DNA from: Microbacterium pumilum
GTDB lineage: Bacteria > Actinomycetota > Actinomycetes > Actinomycetales > Microbacteriaceae
DNA: 64,000 bases
Assembly: GCF_039530225.1 (NCBI RefSeq)
Contig: NZ_BAAAOH010000001.1
Coordinates: 3,844,001-3,908,000 of the forward strand
Direction: 5' to 3'
A program made the translations under genes and the position numbers. Of the stretch, positions 1 to 8,045 are shown one piece after another; the stretch's first letter is position 1, and each line of letters opens with the position of its first letter. The notes beneath the pieces were generated by a model. The model ran no database searches and was not told where the DNA came from. It saw only the letters and a list, made by a program, of their open reading frames with translations.

Positions 1-1
1 T

Positions 2-331
2 TCAGGGCAGCCGCTGTTCTCGTCGACCGACAAGTACGACAGCGGAACTGGCTGGCCGAGCTTCACCAAGCCCATCGACGCCGACGCCGTCACCACCAAG
101 ACCGACTGGAAGCTCCTCATGCCACGCACCGAGGCGCGCTCGTCGGGGGCTGACAGCCATCTGGGCCACGTCTTCAAGGACGGCCCGCGCCACGCCGGAG
201 GCCTGAGATACTGCATGAACTCGGCCGCTCTGCGGTTCGTCCCCGTCGCCGAGCTCGACGAGCAGGGCTACGGCGAGTACCGCCGCCTGTTCGCCACCAC
301 TGACACCACCACCGAGGAGCACGCATCATGA
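2..331 (+). CDS. msrB: Peptide-methionine (R)-S-oxide reductase MsrB, 5' end missing
   Basis: This is the C-terminal 109 residues of MsrB, which reduces the R epimer of methionine sulfoxide in damaged proteins. The frame is open from base 2, so the start lies before the window. Visible are the family block [17 protein letters not shown] near the fragment start, then LGHVFKDGP, and RYCMNS, whose cysteine matches the catalytic residue of the family. The stop overlaps the msrA start by four bases (ATGA), so the two reductases, which handle the two epimers, are probably translated together. Only the missing N-terminus limits this call. Confidence 0.95.
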   Translation, partial: SGQPLFSSTDKYDSGTGWPSFTKPIDADAVTTKTDWKLLMPRTEARSSGADSHLGHVFKDGPRHAGGLRYCMNSAALRFVPVAELDEQGYGEYRRLFATTDTTTEEHAS

Positions 332-882
332 CCAGCGGACCTGCCGACACCGGCACCATCACCCAGACACCCGGCGCCGAGACCGCCGTTCTCGCAGGCG
401 GCTGTTTCTGGGGCATGGAGGACCTCATCCGTCGCCAGCCCGGTGTGCTGGCCACCCGAGTCGGCTACACCGGCGGCAAGAACGATCACGCGACCTACCG
501 TCGTCACCCCGGGCATGCCGAGGCCGTGGAGATCGTCTTCGATCCCGCGAAGACGTCGTACCGCGACATCCTGGCGTTCTTCTTCCAGATCCACGATCCC
601 TCGACCCGGGATCGCCAGGGCAATGACATCGGCTCGAGCTACCGTTCAGCGATCTTCCCGCTCACGCCGGAGCAGGAGCGGGTCGCCCGCGACACGATCG
701 CCGACGTGGATGCCTCTGGACTCTGGCCCGGCGAGGCCGTCACCACGATCGAGCCCAGCGGCCCGTTCTGGGAGGCCGAGCCCGAGCACCAGGACTACCT
801 CATCAAGTATCCGAACGGGTACACGTGCCACTTCCCGCGCGCGGGTTGGGTGCTGCCCAAGCGGAGCGACGCCACGGTCTGA
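328..882 (+). CDS. msrA: Peptide-methionine (S)-S-oxide reductase MsrA
   Basis: A 184-residue MsrA, the usual length for the single-domain enzyme. The catalytic GGCFWGME motif places the nucleophilic cysteine at residue 26. [21 protein letters not shown] and GSSYRSAIF are further family blocks, and YTCHFPR near the end supplies another cysteine that could act in resolution. It reduces the S epimer of methionine sulfoxide in the cytoplasm. It is the second gene of an msrB-msrA operon with a four-base start/stop overlap, and a GC-rich hairpin follows it. Confidence 0.97.
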   Translation: MTSGPADTGTITQTPGAETAVLAGGCFWGMEDLIRRQPGVLATRVGYTGGKNDHATYRRHPGHAEAVEIVFDPAKTSYRDILAFFFQIHDPSTRDRQGNDIGSSYRSAIFPLTPEQERVARDTIADVDASGLWPGEAVTTIEPSGPFWEAEPEHQDYLIKYPNGYTCHFPRAGWVLPKRSDATV

Positions 883-909
883 CGCTCGCTCCACGCGAGA
901 GCAGACAGC

Positions 910-942
910 GGATGCCGCGGCCCGGTCGGGGTCGCGGCATCC
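910..942 (+). terminator. Probable terminator hairpin after msrBA
   Basis: GGATGCCGCG (910-919) pairs perfectly with CGCGGCATCC (933-942) around a 13-nt loop, 28 bases after the msrA stop. There is no U run, as is common in high-GC actinobacteria. It separates msrBA from the regulator that starts at 983. Confidence 0.55.
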
Positions 943-971
943 ATCACTCCTCAGGACACGTGATCGCTCGC

Positions 972-977
972 TACACT
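972..977 (+). promoter_or_regulatory. -10 hexamer TACACT of a leaderless start
   Basis: TACACT ends 5 nt before the GTG at 983, so transcription is expected to begin at or within a base or two of the start codon. No ribosome binding site is visible. Confidence 0.5.
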
Positions 978-982
978 GCGGT

Positions 983-1837
983 GTGACCGCTCCCAGCCGG
1001 CTGGCCGAGTACCTCAAAGCGCGCCGCGAGCGCCTGCGTCCCGAAGATGTCGGGCTGACCGCCGGAGAGGGAACGAGACGTGTCGCCGGGCTCCGCCGTG
1101 AGGAGGTTGCCATCCTCGCCGGCGTGAGCACCGACTATTACCTGCGCATCGAGCAGGGTCGTGACACGAACCCCTCAGACCAGGTGCTCGATGCGCTGGC
1201 GCGCGCGCTGAAGCTCGACCCCATCGCCACCGACTATCTGCACTCGCTCGCGAGACCCTCCAGCGGGACGGACACGATCGACAAAGACGATGTGGTGCAC
1301 GAGAGCGTCCGTTGGCTGATCGATTCCTGGCCTCTTACGGCGGCTGTCATCCACAACCGGTACATCGACGTGCTCGCGTCGAATGCGCTCGCCCGAGCGT
1401 TGAATCCCAATTATCGAGACGGCGTGAACAGCGTGGTCTCACTGTTCGTCGATGCGTCGGAGCGCGATTTCCACACCGATTGGGAGGGCTTGGCGGCGCG
1501 GTCCGTCGCTCTGCTGCGCAAGATGGCCGACACACGCACGGGAGACGACCGGCTGAACACCCTCGTCGCGGAAGGCTCGGCCGGCAGTCCCCTGTTCCGC
1601 CAATTCTGGGATCGCCAGGATGTCCTGCAGGTCGGAGACGGCGTGCATCTGCTGCGGCATCCGCTCGTGGGCGACCTCACTCTCTCATTCGTGCGTCTTC
1701 CCCTCATCGGCACCGGCGGGCAGTCGATGTTCCTCTACTCCGCTGAGCCGGGCACGCCCAGCGCGGCGGCGCTGCAGCGGCTGACCGAGCCAGGGTGGGA
1801 CCAGCGGGACCAGGCAGGAGCGTCGAACGAGGTCTAG
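983..1837 (+). CDS. XRE-family regulator with MmyB-like ligand-binding domain
   Basis: A 284-residue DNA-binding regulator. Residues about 5-75 are an XRE helix-turn-helix (RRVAGLRREEVAILAGVS, then YYLRIEQGR). The rest matches the MmyB-like ligand-binding domain (SVRWLIDSWP, ALNPNY, WEGLAARSVALLR, LTLSFVRLPL). The frame is open far upstream, but the GTG at 983 puts the conserved SRLAEYLKARRERL at the N-terminus and follows a -10 hexamer, so it was chosen. An SDR gene starts 10 bp downstream in the same direction. In related genomes such regulators often control an adjacent SDR; that link is inference here. Confidence 0.88.
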   Translation: MTAPSRLAEYLKARRERLRPEDVGLTAGEGTRRVAGLRREEVAILAGVSTDYYLRIEQGRDTNPSDQVLDALARALKLDPIATDYLHSLARPSSGTDTIDKDDVVHESVRWLIDSWPLTAAVIHNRYIDVLASNALARALNPNYRDGVNSVVSLFVDASERDFHTDWEGLAARSVALLRKMADTRTGDDRLNTLVAEGSAGSPLFRQFWDRQDVLQVGDGVHLLRHPLVGDLTLSFVRLPLIGTGGQSMFLYSAEPGTPSAAALQRLTEPGWDQRDQAGASNEV

Positions 1838-1847
1838 CGTCACGACT

Positions 1848-2642
1848 ATGGACCTCCATCTGGCCGGGAAAGTGGCGGTCGTCACCGGCGCGAGCAAGGG
1901 AATCGGCCTCGCGATCACGCGCGCGCTCGTCGCTGAGGGCGCCAAAGTCATCGCCGGTGCTCGGTCGATCACCGACGAACTCGTCGCCTTCTCGGACACC
2001 GGCCAGGTTCTCGCCGTGGCGATAGACCTCTCCGACCCGGATGCGCCTGCGGAGCTCGTGTCTCGGGCCTCGCACTTCGGAGGGCTGGACATCGTCGTCA
2101 ACAACGTCGGCGCGGTCACCCCTCGCACCGCAGGGTTCCTCGAGGTCAGCGACGACGACTGGCACGCCACCTTCAACCTGACCCTGATGGCCGCGGTGCG
2201 CACCACGCGGGCTGCCATTCCGCTGCTCATCGGACGAGGCGGCGGCAACGTCGTGACGATCTGCTCGGTCAACGCCTACCTCCCCGACCCGGGGGTCGTC
2301 GACTACGCGGCGACGAAAGCGGCCGTCTGGAACCTCTCGAAATCGCTGTCGAAGGAGTTCGGCGCGCAGGGTCTCCGGTTCAACACGATCAGTCCAGGAC
2401 CGGTGTCGACGCCTCTCTGGCTCGGCGAGAACGGCGTCGCCGCCACGGTGGCCAAGAGCATGGGCGTCTCGTTCGACGAGGCCCGGCGCCGCATCATCGA
2501 AGGCGGCGGCGGCTTCTCGACCGGGCGCTTCACCGAACCCGAAGAGGTCGCCGATCTGGTGCTGCTGCTCGCCAGCGATCGGGCAGGCAACGTGACCGGC
2601 GCCGACTTCCTGATCGACGGCGGCCTCACCAAAGAGCTGTGA
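1848..2642 (+). CDS. Short-chain dehydrogenase/reductase
   Basis: A 264-residue classical SDR. The Rossmann motif TGASKGIG lies at residues 13-20, NNVGA follows near 84, and the catalytic Tyr and Lys are in DYAATKAA near residues 150-157. It should perform NAD(P)-dependent oxidoreduction of a carbonyl or alcohol; the substrate cannot be read from sequence. It sits 10 bp after the XRE/MmyB regulator and 37 bp before an alpha/beta hydrolase, so the three may form one operon. A TAGCGT hexamer ends 7 nt before the ATG, so an additional leaderless start is possible. Confidence 0.9.
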   Translation: MDLHLAGKVAVVTGASKGIGLAITRALVAEGAKVIAGARSITDELVAFSDTGQVLAVAIDLSDPDAPAELVSRASHFGGLDIVVNNVGAVTPRTAGFLEVSDDDWHATFNLTLMAAVRTTRAAIPLLIGRGGGNVVTICSVNAYLPDPGVVDYAATKAAVWNLSKSLSKEFGAQGLRFNTISPGPVSTPLWLGENGVAATVAKSMGVSFDEARRRIIEGGGGFSTGRFTEPEEVADLVLLLASDRAGNVTGADFLIDGGLTKEL

Positions 2643-2679
2643 CCCGCAGCTCCCCCACCCCACGAGAAAGAGCCGCACC

Positions 2680-3519
2680 ATGCCGAAAACCCCCGTCGTC
2701 TTCATCCACGGTCTCTGGATCCACTCGTCCGCCTGGGCGCCCTGGGTCGAGCTGTTCGCCGAGAACGGCTACGAGCCGAGCGCGCCCGGGTGGCCCGGCG
2801 ACGCCGACACCGTCGCCGCGACCCGGCTCGCGGCCGCCGACCTCGACAACGTCGGGATCGAGCAGATCTGCCACCACTACGCCGATTACATCGAGACGCT
2901 CGATACCAAGCCGATCGTCGTCGGCCACTCGTTCGGCGGCCTCATCGCGCAGGAACTGCTCGCCCACAACCTGGTGACCGCGGCCGTCGCCATCGATCCC
3001 GCACCGATCAAGGGCGTGAAGACTCTGCCGTTCTCGCAGCTGCGCTCGGGCTTTCCCGTCCTCGGCAACCCTGCGAACAAGAAGCGCACCGTCTCGCTGA
3101 CGGCGAAGCAGTTCCGTTACAGCTTCGGCAACACCCTCAGCGAAGAGGAATCGGATGCGCTCTTCGAGGCGTGGACGATCCCCGGTCCGGGCAGGCCTCT
3201 GTTCGAGGATGCAACGGCGAACTTCTCGCGCAACTCGGCCGCCAAGGTCGACACCCATCAAGCCGTGCGAGGACCCCTGCTGCTCACCTCGGGCAGCGAG
3301 GATCACACCGTGCCCAAGGCCGTCACGCTCGAAGTCTTCAAGATGTACGAAGACAGCCCCGGCTCGATCACCGAATACCACGAGTTCGAGGGACGCGGAC
3401 ACTCGCTGACGATCGACGCGGGCTGGCGGGATGTTGCGGATGTCGCACTCGCCTGGCTCGCGGCGAAGAACCTCGATGCGCCGGCGCCTGCGGCGGCGCC
3501 GGCGGATCAGCCGGGGTAG
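2680..3519 (+). CDS. Alpha/beta hydrolase
   Basis: A 279-residue alpha/beta hydrolase. The oxyanion-region HGLW lies near residue 10 and the nucleophile elbow GHSFGG near residue 87. A later acid in SEDHTVPK and the histidine in GRGHSL complete a plausible triad. There is no signal peptide, so it is cytoplasmic. The last about 20 residues are an Ala/Pro-rich tail. AAGAG precedes the ATG by 9 nt. It follows the SDR in the same direction and may act in the same pathway. Substrate unknown. Confidence 0.88.
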   Translation: MPKTPVVFIHGLWIHSSAWAPWVELFAENGYEPSAPGWPGDADTVAATRLAAADLDNVGIEQICHHYADYIETLDTKPIVVGHSFGGLIAQELLAHNLVTAAVAIDPAPIKGVKTLPFSQLRSGFPVLGNPANKKRTVSLTAKQFRYSFGNTLSEEESDALFEAWTIPGPGRPLFEDATANFSRNSAAKVDTHQAVRGPLLLTSGSEDHTVPKAVTLEVFKMYEDSPGSITEYHEFEGRGHSLTIDAGWRDVADVALAWLAAKNLDAPAPAAAPADQPG

Positions 3520-3539
3520 CGCCCCGCCGAATCGGCCGG

Positions 3540-5252
3540 TCAGACCCGCGGCCTCCGCGGCCCACCTGGGCCGAACGCGCCGGCGAACAGAGCATGCAGG
3601 AGCGCCGGAACCGACGCGACCTTGAGGGCCGTTCCGAGATTGCGAGCCTCAGGGCGGGCCGCCATTCCGCCGATGAGGAGGCCGGCGAACAGAACCGCCG
3701 ACACCAGACGCCTGCCCGTTCGCTCCAGCCGTCGCATCCGCTCGTCGACTCCCGGGACCTCGACCGCGAGCTTTCCCGTCTCGAGGCGCGTGGTCAGCTC
3801 GTCGAGCCGTCCTGGCAGTCGTGCGTAGACGCCGGCGACCGACACCGCCTGCTTCGCGAGGGCCTGGACGGCGTTGCCGCCCTGCTCGCGCAGCAGCTGG
3901 CCGGCGTAGGGCTCGACGGCGCTCCACATGTTGAAGTTCGGGTCGAGCGCGCTGCACATGCCCGAGGTGAGCGACATCGCGCGGATGATCAGCAGGAAGT
4001 TCTCGGGCAGCTGGAACGGCAGCGCACGCACGACGTCGCCGAACTCCGTCGCGAAGGCGCGCAGTTCGCGAGGGTCCACCTGCTGCAGCTCCGAGAGGCC
4101 CATTCCGCCGAACCGGGCGAACAGCTGCGTCATCGCGCGCTCGAGCTCAGCCGTGTCAGCCGAGGGCAGCAGGACGCCGACGTCGTGGATGCTGTCGACG
4201 AGGCCTTTGCCGTCGCGGGACGCGACCGCGATCAGGAGTCGTTGCAGGCCGCCGCGCAGACTGTCCGTGACCTCGCCCATCATGCCGAAGTCGATGAAGG
4301 TCAGGGTCCAGGCGCGGCCGGCATCCACAGCCCGCTGTCCATCGACCGGTGTGACGAAGATGTTGCCGGGGTGCGGATCGGCGTGGAAGTAGCCGTGCGA
4401 GAACAGCTGATCGAACATCACGGCGGCGAACTCGGACGCGACTGCCGACGGGTCGATGCCGGCTGCTCGCAGGCCGTCGATGTCGTTGATCTTGATCGCC
4501 GTGACGTCGGCCAGGGTGAGCACCCGCCGAGTGGTTCTCTCCCACACCACCTTGGGGGCATCGACCCGGAGATCGCCTGCGAAGTTCTCGGCGAACCGCT
4601 CGGCGTTCGCGGCCTCGTGGATGTAGTCGATCTCCTCGAGACTGACGTGCGCGAACTCCTCGACGAGCGATGGCAGATCGACATGGTCGGACACGATTCG
4701 GACTCGGCTCAGCCACCCGGCGACCCGCCGCAGGGCCGCGAGATCGACGTTGACGATGGCGTCGATGCCCGGTCGCTGGATCTTCACGACACCGTCGTCG
4801 AGCCCGGTGTCGGCGGCATCCACGGCCGACAGGCGAACCCTGTGCGCCTGTCCGAGGGATGCCGCCGCCAAAGGATTGGGATCGATCGACGCGAACGCCC
4901 GCTCGAGCGGCATCCCGAGCTCTGCCTCCGCGGCGCGGCGAATGGACTCGAACGGAACCGCAGGCACCTCGTCCTGCAGCCCCTCGAGCTCACGGGTGAT
5001 CTCTGGCGGTAGGACGTCCAGGCGCGAAGACATGAACTGGCCGACCTTGATCATGAGACCGCCGAGGTCGACCGCGAGCACGTGGAATCGCTTCGCGATG
5101 TGCTCGAGCCGGGCCGCACGCCCCCGTGCCGAGATGCGCGCGAGTCCGATTCGAGGCAGGAACAGCTCGAACCACCACGCTTGAGCGATATACCGGGCTG
5201 CGAAGCGCAGAATCCGTCGGTAACGGGCGCGTGTGTCTGCGACGTCGGGCAT
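3540..5252 (-). CDS. AarF/UbiB-type (ABC1) atypical kinase
   Basis: A 570-residue member of the ABC1/ADCK/UbiB family. Characteristic pieces are KVGQFMSSR near residue 63, AAASLGQAHRV, the ATP-lysine segment VVKIQRPG, FHADPHPGNIF in the catalytic loop, and IDFGMMGE for metal binding. Two hydrophobic segments at the C-terminus suggest a membrane anchor. In other bacteria the family supports quinone or isoprenoid lipid metabolism; the role here is inference. The ATG at 5252 was preferred over one 33 bp upstream because AGGAG lies 7-8 nt before it. padR ends 38 bp upstream on the same strand, suggesting a padR-aarF operon. Confidence 0.9.
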   Translation of the reverse strand: MPDVADTRARYRRILRFAARYIAQAWWFELFLPRIGLARISARGRAARLEHIAKRFHVLAVDLGGLMIKVGQFMSSRLDVLPPEITRELEGLQDEVPAVPFESIRRAAEAELGMPLERAFASIDPNPLAAASLGQAHRVRLSAVDAADTGLDDGVVKIQRPGIDAIVNVDLAALRRVAGWLSRVRIVSDHVDLPSLVEEFAHVSLEEIDYIHEAANAERFAENFAGDLRVDAPKVVWERTTRRVLTLADVTAIKINDIDGLRAAGIDPSAVASEFAAVMFDQLFSHGYFHADPHPGNIFVTPVDGQRAVDAGRAWTLTFIDFGMMGEVTDSLRGGLQRLLIAVASRDGKGLVDSIHDVGVLLPSADTAELERAMTQLFARFGGMGLSELQQVDPRELRAFATEFGDVVRALPFQLPENFLLIIRAMSLTSGMCSALDPNFNMWSAVEPYAGQLLREQGGNAVQALAKQAVSVAGVYARLPGRLDELTTRLETGKLAVEVPGVDERMRRLERTGRRLVSAVLFAGLLIGGMAARPEARNLGTALKVASVPALLHALFAGAFGPGGPRRPRV

Positions 5253-5290
5253 CGAGTCTCCTGGACGCCGACGTTCCGACGGCACCCGGG

Positions 5291-5860
5291 TCAGTCCTGA
5301 GCGAGGATCGAGTAGAGCTTACGACGTGCCTCATCCAGCACGGCGACAGCCTGCTTGACCTGCTCCGACGTCCCTGAGCGACCCACCTGCGCGGCCGCCT
5401 GAGCGAGGTCGATGCCAGCCTTCGGAAGTGCGGTCAGTCCGGCCGAGTCTCGGGTGCTGGATGCCTCCCACGGTGCGGGACCCGCGCCATCCGCTTCCTG
5501 CTGACCCGCTTCGGTCAAAGAGTAGGTCTTGCGACCGTTCGACTCCTCGGCGCTGACGAGCCCCTCGTCGACGAGCAGCTGCAGGGTCGGGTACACCGAG
5601 CCCGGGCTGGGCTTCCAGGTGCCGCCGCTGCGCTCCTCGATCTCGCGGATGATCTGGTAGCCATGCATCGGCTGCTCCGCTAGCAGCGCGAGAACGGCTG
5701 CTCGCACGTCGCCGCGACCCATCCGCGGGCCCCCGACGCGCTGCTCGAACATCGAGCGCAATCCGTCCATCGCCTCGAAGAGTCCGCCGGTCGGCCAACC
5801 CGCGCCGCCCTGACCGTGAGTGCGACCTCCGAAACGGTCGCTGTCGTACGTGCTGCCCAT
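5291..5860 (-). CDS. PadR-family transcriptional regulator
   Basis: A 189-residue PadR regulator. After a Gly-rich N-terminal extension of about 45 residues, the winged helix is plain: MHGYQIIREIEERSGG, PSPGSVYPTLQLLVDEGLV, then KTYSLTEAG. A C-terminal helical segment would mediate dimerisation. The ATG at 5860 was chosen over upstream starts because GAGGAGG lies just before it. A near-ideal PadR-type palindrome lies about 40-60 bp upstream, which implies autoregulation and control of the downstream aarF gene. Confidence 0.92.
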   Translation of the reverse strand: MGSTYDSDRFGGRTHGQGGAGWPTGGLFEAMDGLRSMFEQRVGGPRMGRGDVRAAVLALLAEQPMHGYQIIREIEERSGGTWKPSPGSVYPTLQLLVDEGLVSAEESNGRKTYSLTEAGQQEADGAGPAPWEASSTRDSAGLTALPKAGIDLAQAAAQVGRSGTSEQVKQAVAVLDEARRKLYSILAQD

Positions 5861-5898
5861 GATGACCTCCTCGACATGTGGGGCCGGTTCGGCCTCAA

Positions 5899-5918
5899 CG
5901 ATATATAACGATATATCG
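5899..5918. promoter_or_regulatory. PadR operator palindrome
   Basis: CGATATAT-AACG-ATATATCG is a perfect 8-bp inverted repeat with a 4-bp spacer, an AT-rich island in a GC-rich genome and of the kind bound by PadR proteins. It lies 39 bp upstream of the padR start and probably overlaps its promoter. Confidence 0.75.
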
Positions 5919-5993
5919 CTGAGACGTGTCAACGGCCGGTTCCCAGGGACTTCGGAGGCGGGTCTGCGAGCGCGGGTTCAGCACCCGGTGCAG

Positions 5994-6212
5994 TCACTCT
6001 TCGGGCGAAGTGGGCGACTCCGGGTCGGCCGGCGCGTAGAGCCAGTCGATGCGCAGACCGATCGCCTCGGTGAGCGACTCGACGGCATCAGCCAGTTCAT
6101 TGAGTTCTCGCTCGTCCAGCTGCGGCAGGGACTCGGCGATCCGGGCGACGAGTGCGATCGGCTGCACGTCTTCCGGCTGCGAGCGAGCGAGATCCGGATC
6201 CGAGGGCGTCAC
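5994..6212 (-). CDS. Small conserved-looking hypothetical protein
   Basis: A 72-residue acidic, mostly helical protein (ESLPQLDERELNELADAV, then EAIGLRIDWLY) with a Pro/Ser/Glu-rich tail. It starts with GTG at 6212. No family is recognised. It lies between padR and a degraded glycosyltransferase on the same strand. Its regular heptad-like hydrophobics and intact frame suggest a real gene, but no motif fixes its role. Confidence 0.5.
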   Translation of the reverse strand: MTPSDPDLARSQPEDVQPIALVARIAESLPQLDERELNELADAVESLTEAIGLRIDWLYAPADPESPTSPEE

Positions 6213-6213
6213 G

Positions 6214-6530
6214 GAACCATTGTCCGACGCGGGCCTCGCTGACGCCAGGGAGTTCGTCGCGACAACGATCCCGGTGCGCTCCGTCGAGGTGACGGAACTC
6301 CGCCCACAGGTCGCTCCACGGCTCGATCGGGTCGGTGCAGACGACGATCGGCAACGCGTTGACGCCGAGCAGCGCGCCGATCGTCACGCGACGACGGGTG
6401 CAGCATCCGGAAGTAGAGCTCATCACGGTGGTACCCGTACACCGGCGACAGCACTGCGAGTACCACGACGAGGCCGATGGTCGCCCCGATCACGTGACCG
6501 ACCGCGAACGCATGCCGCACCACGGGTCAC
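6214..6530 (-). pseudogene. Remnant of a GT39-like membrane glycosyltransferase
   Basis: The N-terminal part reads VIGATIGLVVVLAVLSP and then YGYHRDELYFRML, the start typical of actinobacterial ArnT/GT39-like mannosyltransferases. About 15 codons later the similarity continues in another frame with ALPIVVCTDPIEPWSDLW and EFRHLD, which resembles the C-terminus of the same family. The normal protein has about 500 residues, so nearly all of the middle has been lost and the ends joined out of frame. Family assignment of the C-terminal piece is from memory of the family and less certain than the N-terminal piece. Confidence 0.6.
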
Positions 6531-6556
6531 CGGGTCTCGTGGGCGATCATGTCGGG

Positions 6557-7162
6557 TCAGCCCGCCGCGTCGGCGACCGGCTGCCGCAGGATCGTTCGCA
6601 GCTTGGACGGATCGGTGCGGCGGATGTCGCTCAGGTAGATCTCGTGGTGCTTGCCCGTCATCCGCAGCCCCTGCCCCGGGATGTAGACGTGGTGCATCTC
6701 GTCGAGGACCGGACCCTCGTCGTCGAAGCGGCCCAGATGCAGCGTCTGAGCACACCGCCCCTCGTCATATGTATCAAGACGCAGACTGTCGGGCATGCGC
6801 GCACCGGCGTCGGACCGTACGCGCTCGAACTGCTCGTTCGTGATCCACTCCGGGACGAGGTTCAGGGCGGTCCAGTGCCAGTGCGACTTGTCGCGGGCGG
6901 TCGTGAAACTGGCCATGTCACCCGACCACCAGAGTGCTTCGAGCGGCATGACCACGTAGTCGCGGTCAAGCTCGCGCTTGCTCAGGAACTTGAGACGATA
7001 CGCCACCGTGAAGATCGTCGAGACGGCGTCACCGTACAGCTGCTCGTTGGGATCACCGTGCCCGTCGATCATCAGAAACCGCAGCGGCGGAATGTCGATC
7101 ACCTCGAAGACCCCGGCGCGTGCGCGATATCCGGGGGTCTCCTTCTTGAAGTCGGCCTTCAT
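6557..7162 (-). CDS. GyrI-like small-molecule-binding domain protein
   Basis: A 201-residue single-domain protein of the GyrI-like (SbmC-related) fold. FEVIDIPPLRFLMIDGHGDP opens the domain, and DYVVMPLEALWW and SHWHWTALNLVPEWI follow. Such domains bind small hydrophobic or drug-like ligands and often occur fused to AraC regulators, but no DNA-binding domain is present here. AGGAG lies about 10 nt before the ATG. It is monocistronic, and the next gene is divergent. Confidence 0.85.
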   Translation of the reverse strand: MKADFKKETPGYRARAGVFEVIDIPPLRFLMIDGHGDPNEQLYGDAVSTIFTVAYRLKFLSKRELDRDYVVMPLEALWWSGDMASFTTARDKSHWHWTALNLVPEWITNEQFERVRSDAGARMPDSLRLDTYDEGRCAQTLHLGRFDDEGPVLDEMHHVYIPGQGLRMTGKHHEIYLSDIRRTDPSKLRTILRQPVADAAG

Positions 7163-7286
7163 CCACTCGGCTCCTACTCGATCCTCGCGAGGGCCGCGGT
7201 GCTGCTCCGGATGCCGCCACTCATGCGTTCACCGTAGTCACTCCCGCCGACGCCGCAGTCGCACCCCACGATCGAGCGATTCGGGG

Positions 7287-7292
7287 TAGCGT
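7287..7292 (+). promoter_or_regulatory. -10 hexamer TAGCGT of a leaderless start
   Basis: The hexamer ends exactly 6 nt before the ATG at 7299, with no ribosome binding site between, predicting a leaderless mRNA. Confidence 0.55.
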
Positions 7293-7298
7293 GCGGGC

Positions 7299-7967
7299 AT
7301 GCCGGAACCGGTGGGCGAGCAGCGCACGACGGATGCCGTCATCCTGCGCTTTCCGTTCCACGGCCGGTGGCTGGCGCGCAACAGTCCGGCCGATCGAGTG
7401 CCGAGCCACGGGACAGCCCTGTTCGGCACGACGTACGCGATCGACTTCGTGGCTGTCGACGAGCGCGGCCGGACGGCGCCTCGCGGTTGGCGCAGCGCCG
7501 TCGCCACGGAGCCGCCAGAGCGTTTCTTCGCCTTCGGGAGCCCGCTGCTCGCTCCCACGGCCGGCGAAGTCGTGCTCGCCCACGACGGCGAGACCGACCA
7601 CGCAGCGCGGCGGTCGGTGCTCGCGCTCGTCCCCTACCTGCTGGGTCAGGCGAGCCGCGTCCGGGAGGGAGCTGCAGGCGTCGCCGGCAACCATGTCGTC
7701 CTCTCGCTCGGCGCCGGCGGGCCCTTCGTGCTGCTCGCGCACCTGCGGCGTGGATCGCTCGTCGTGCGAGTCGGAGACCGTGTGGCGCTCGGGGATCAGG
7801 TCGGCGAGTGCGGCAACTCGGGCAACAGCACGCAGCCGCACGTCCACGTCCAGGCGACCGACTCGACGGACTGGCCTACCGCGCGAGGTCTGCCCATCGC
7901 TTTCGTGGACGACGAGACCCGCGACCCGTGGGTGCCGCGGAACGGCCGCCCGTTCTACGCGACCTGA
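7299..7967 (+). CDS. M23-like (LytM-type) metallopeptidase domain protein
   Basis: A 222-residue protein with an M23-like barrel. HGTALFGTTYAIDF (about residues 45-58) supplies the HxxxD-like metal motif, GSPLLAPTAGEVV the next strand, and GECGNSGNSTQPHVHVQ the GNSG...HxH signature with the two closing histidines. No signal peptide is visible, unlike secreted endopeptidases of this family, so it may be cytoplasmic or use another route. In the family the zinc site cleaves peptidoglycan peptides; catalysis here is inference. Confidence 0.8.
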   Translation: MPEPVGEQRTTDAVILRFPFHGRWLARNSPADRVPSHGTALFGTTYAIDFVAVDERGRTAPRGWRSAVATEPPERFFAFGSPLLAPTAGEVVLAHDGETDHAARRSVLALVPYLLGQASRVREGAAGVAGNHVVLSLGAGGPFVLLAHLRRGSLVVRVGDRVALGDQVGECGNSGNSTQPHVHVQATDSTDWPTARGLPIAFVDDETRDPWVPRNGRPFYAT

Positions 7968-8045
7968 GCCGCCCCCACCGCACGGACGCACGGCACGGGC
8001 AGCTCTCGCTCGCGCGCGGCGGCATCCGCCACTACCTTCGTTGCC

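Noticed and set aside
2790..5012. Long open frame (over 700 codons) on the plus strand
   Set aside because: It runs antisense through the aarF gene and out of frame through the hydrolase. Its composition is Arg-rich, typical of a GC-rich shadow frame.
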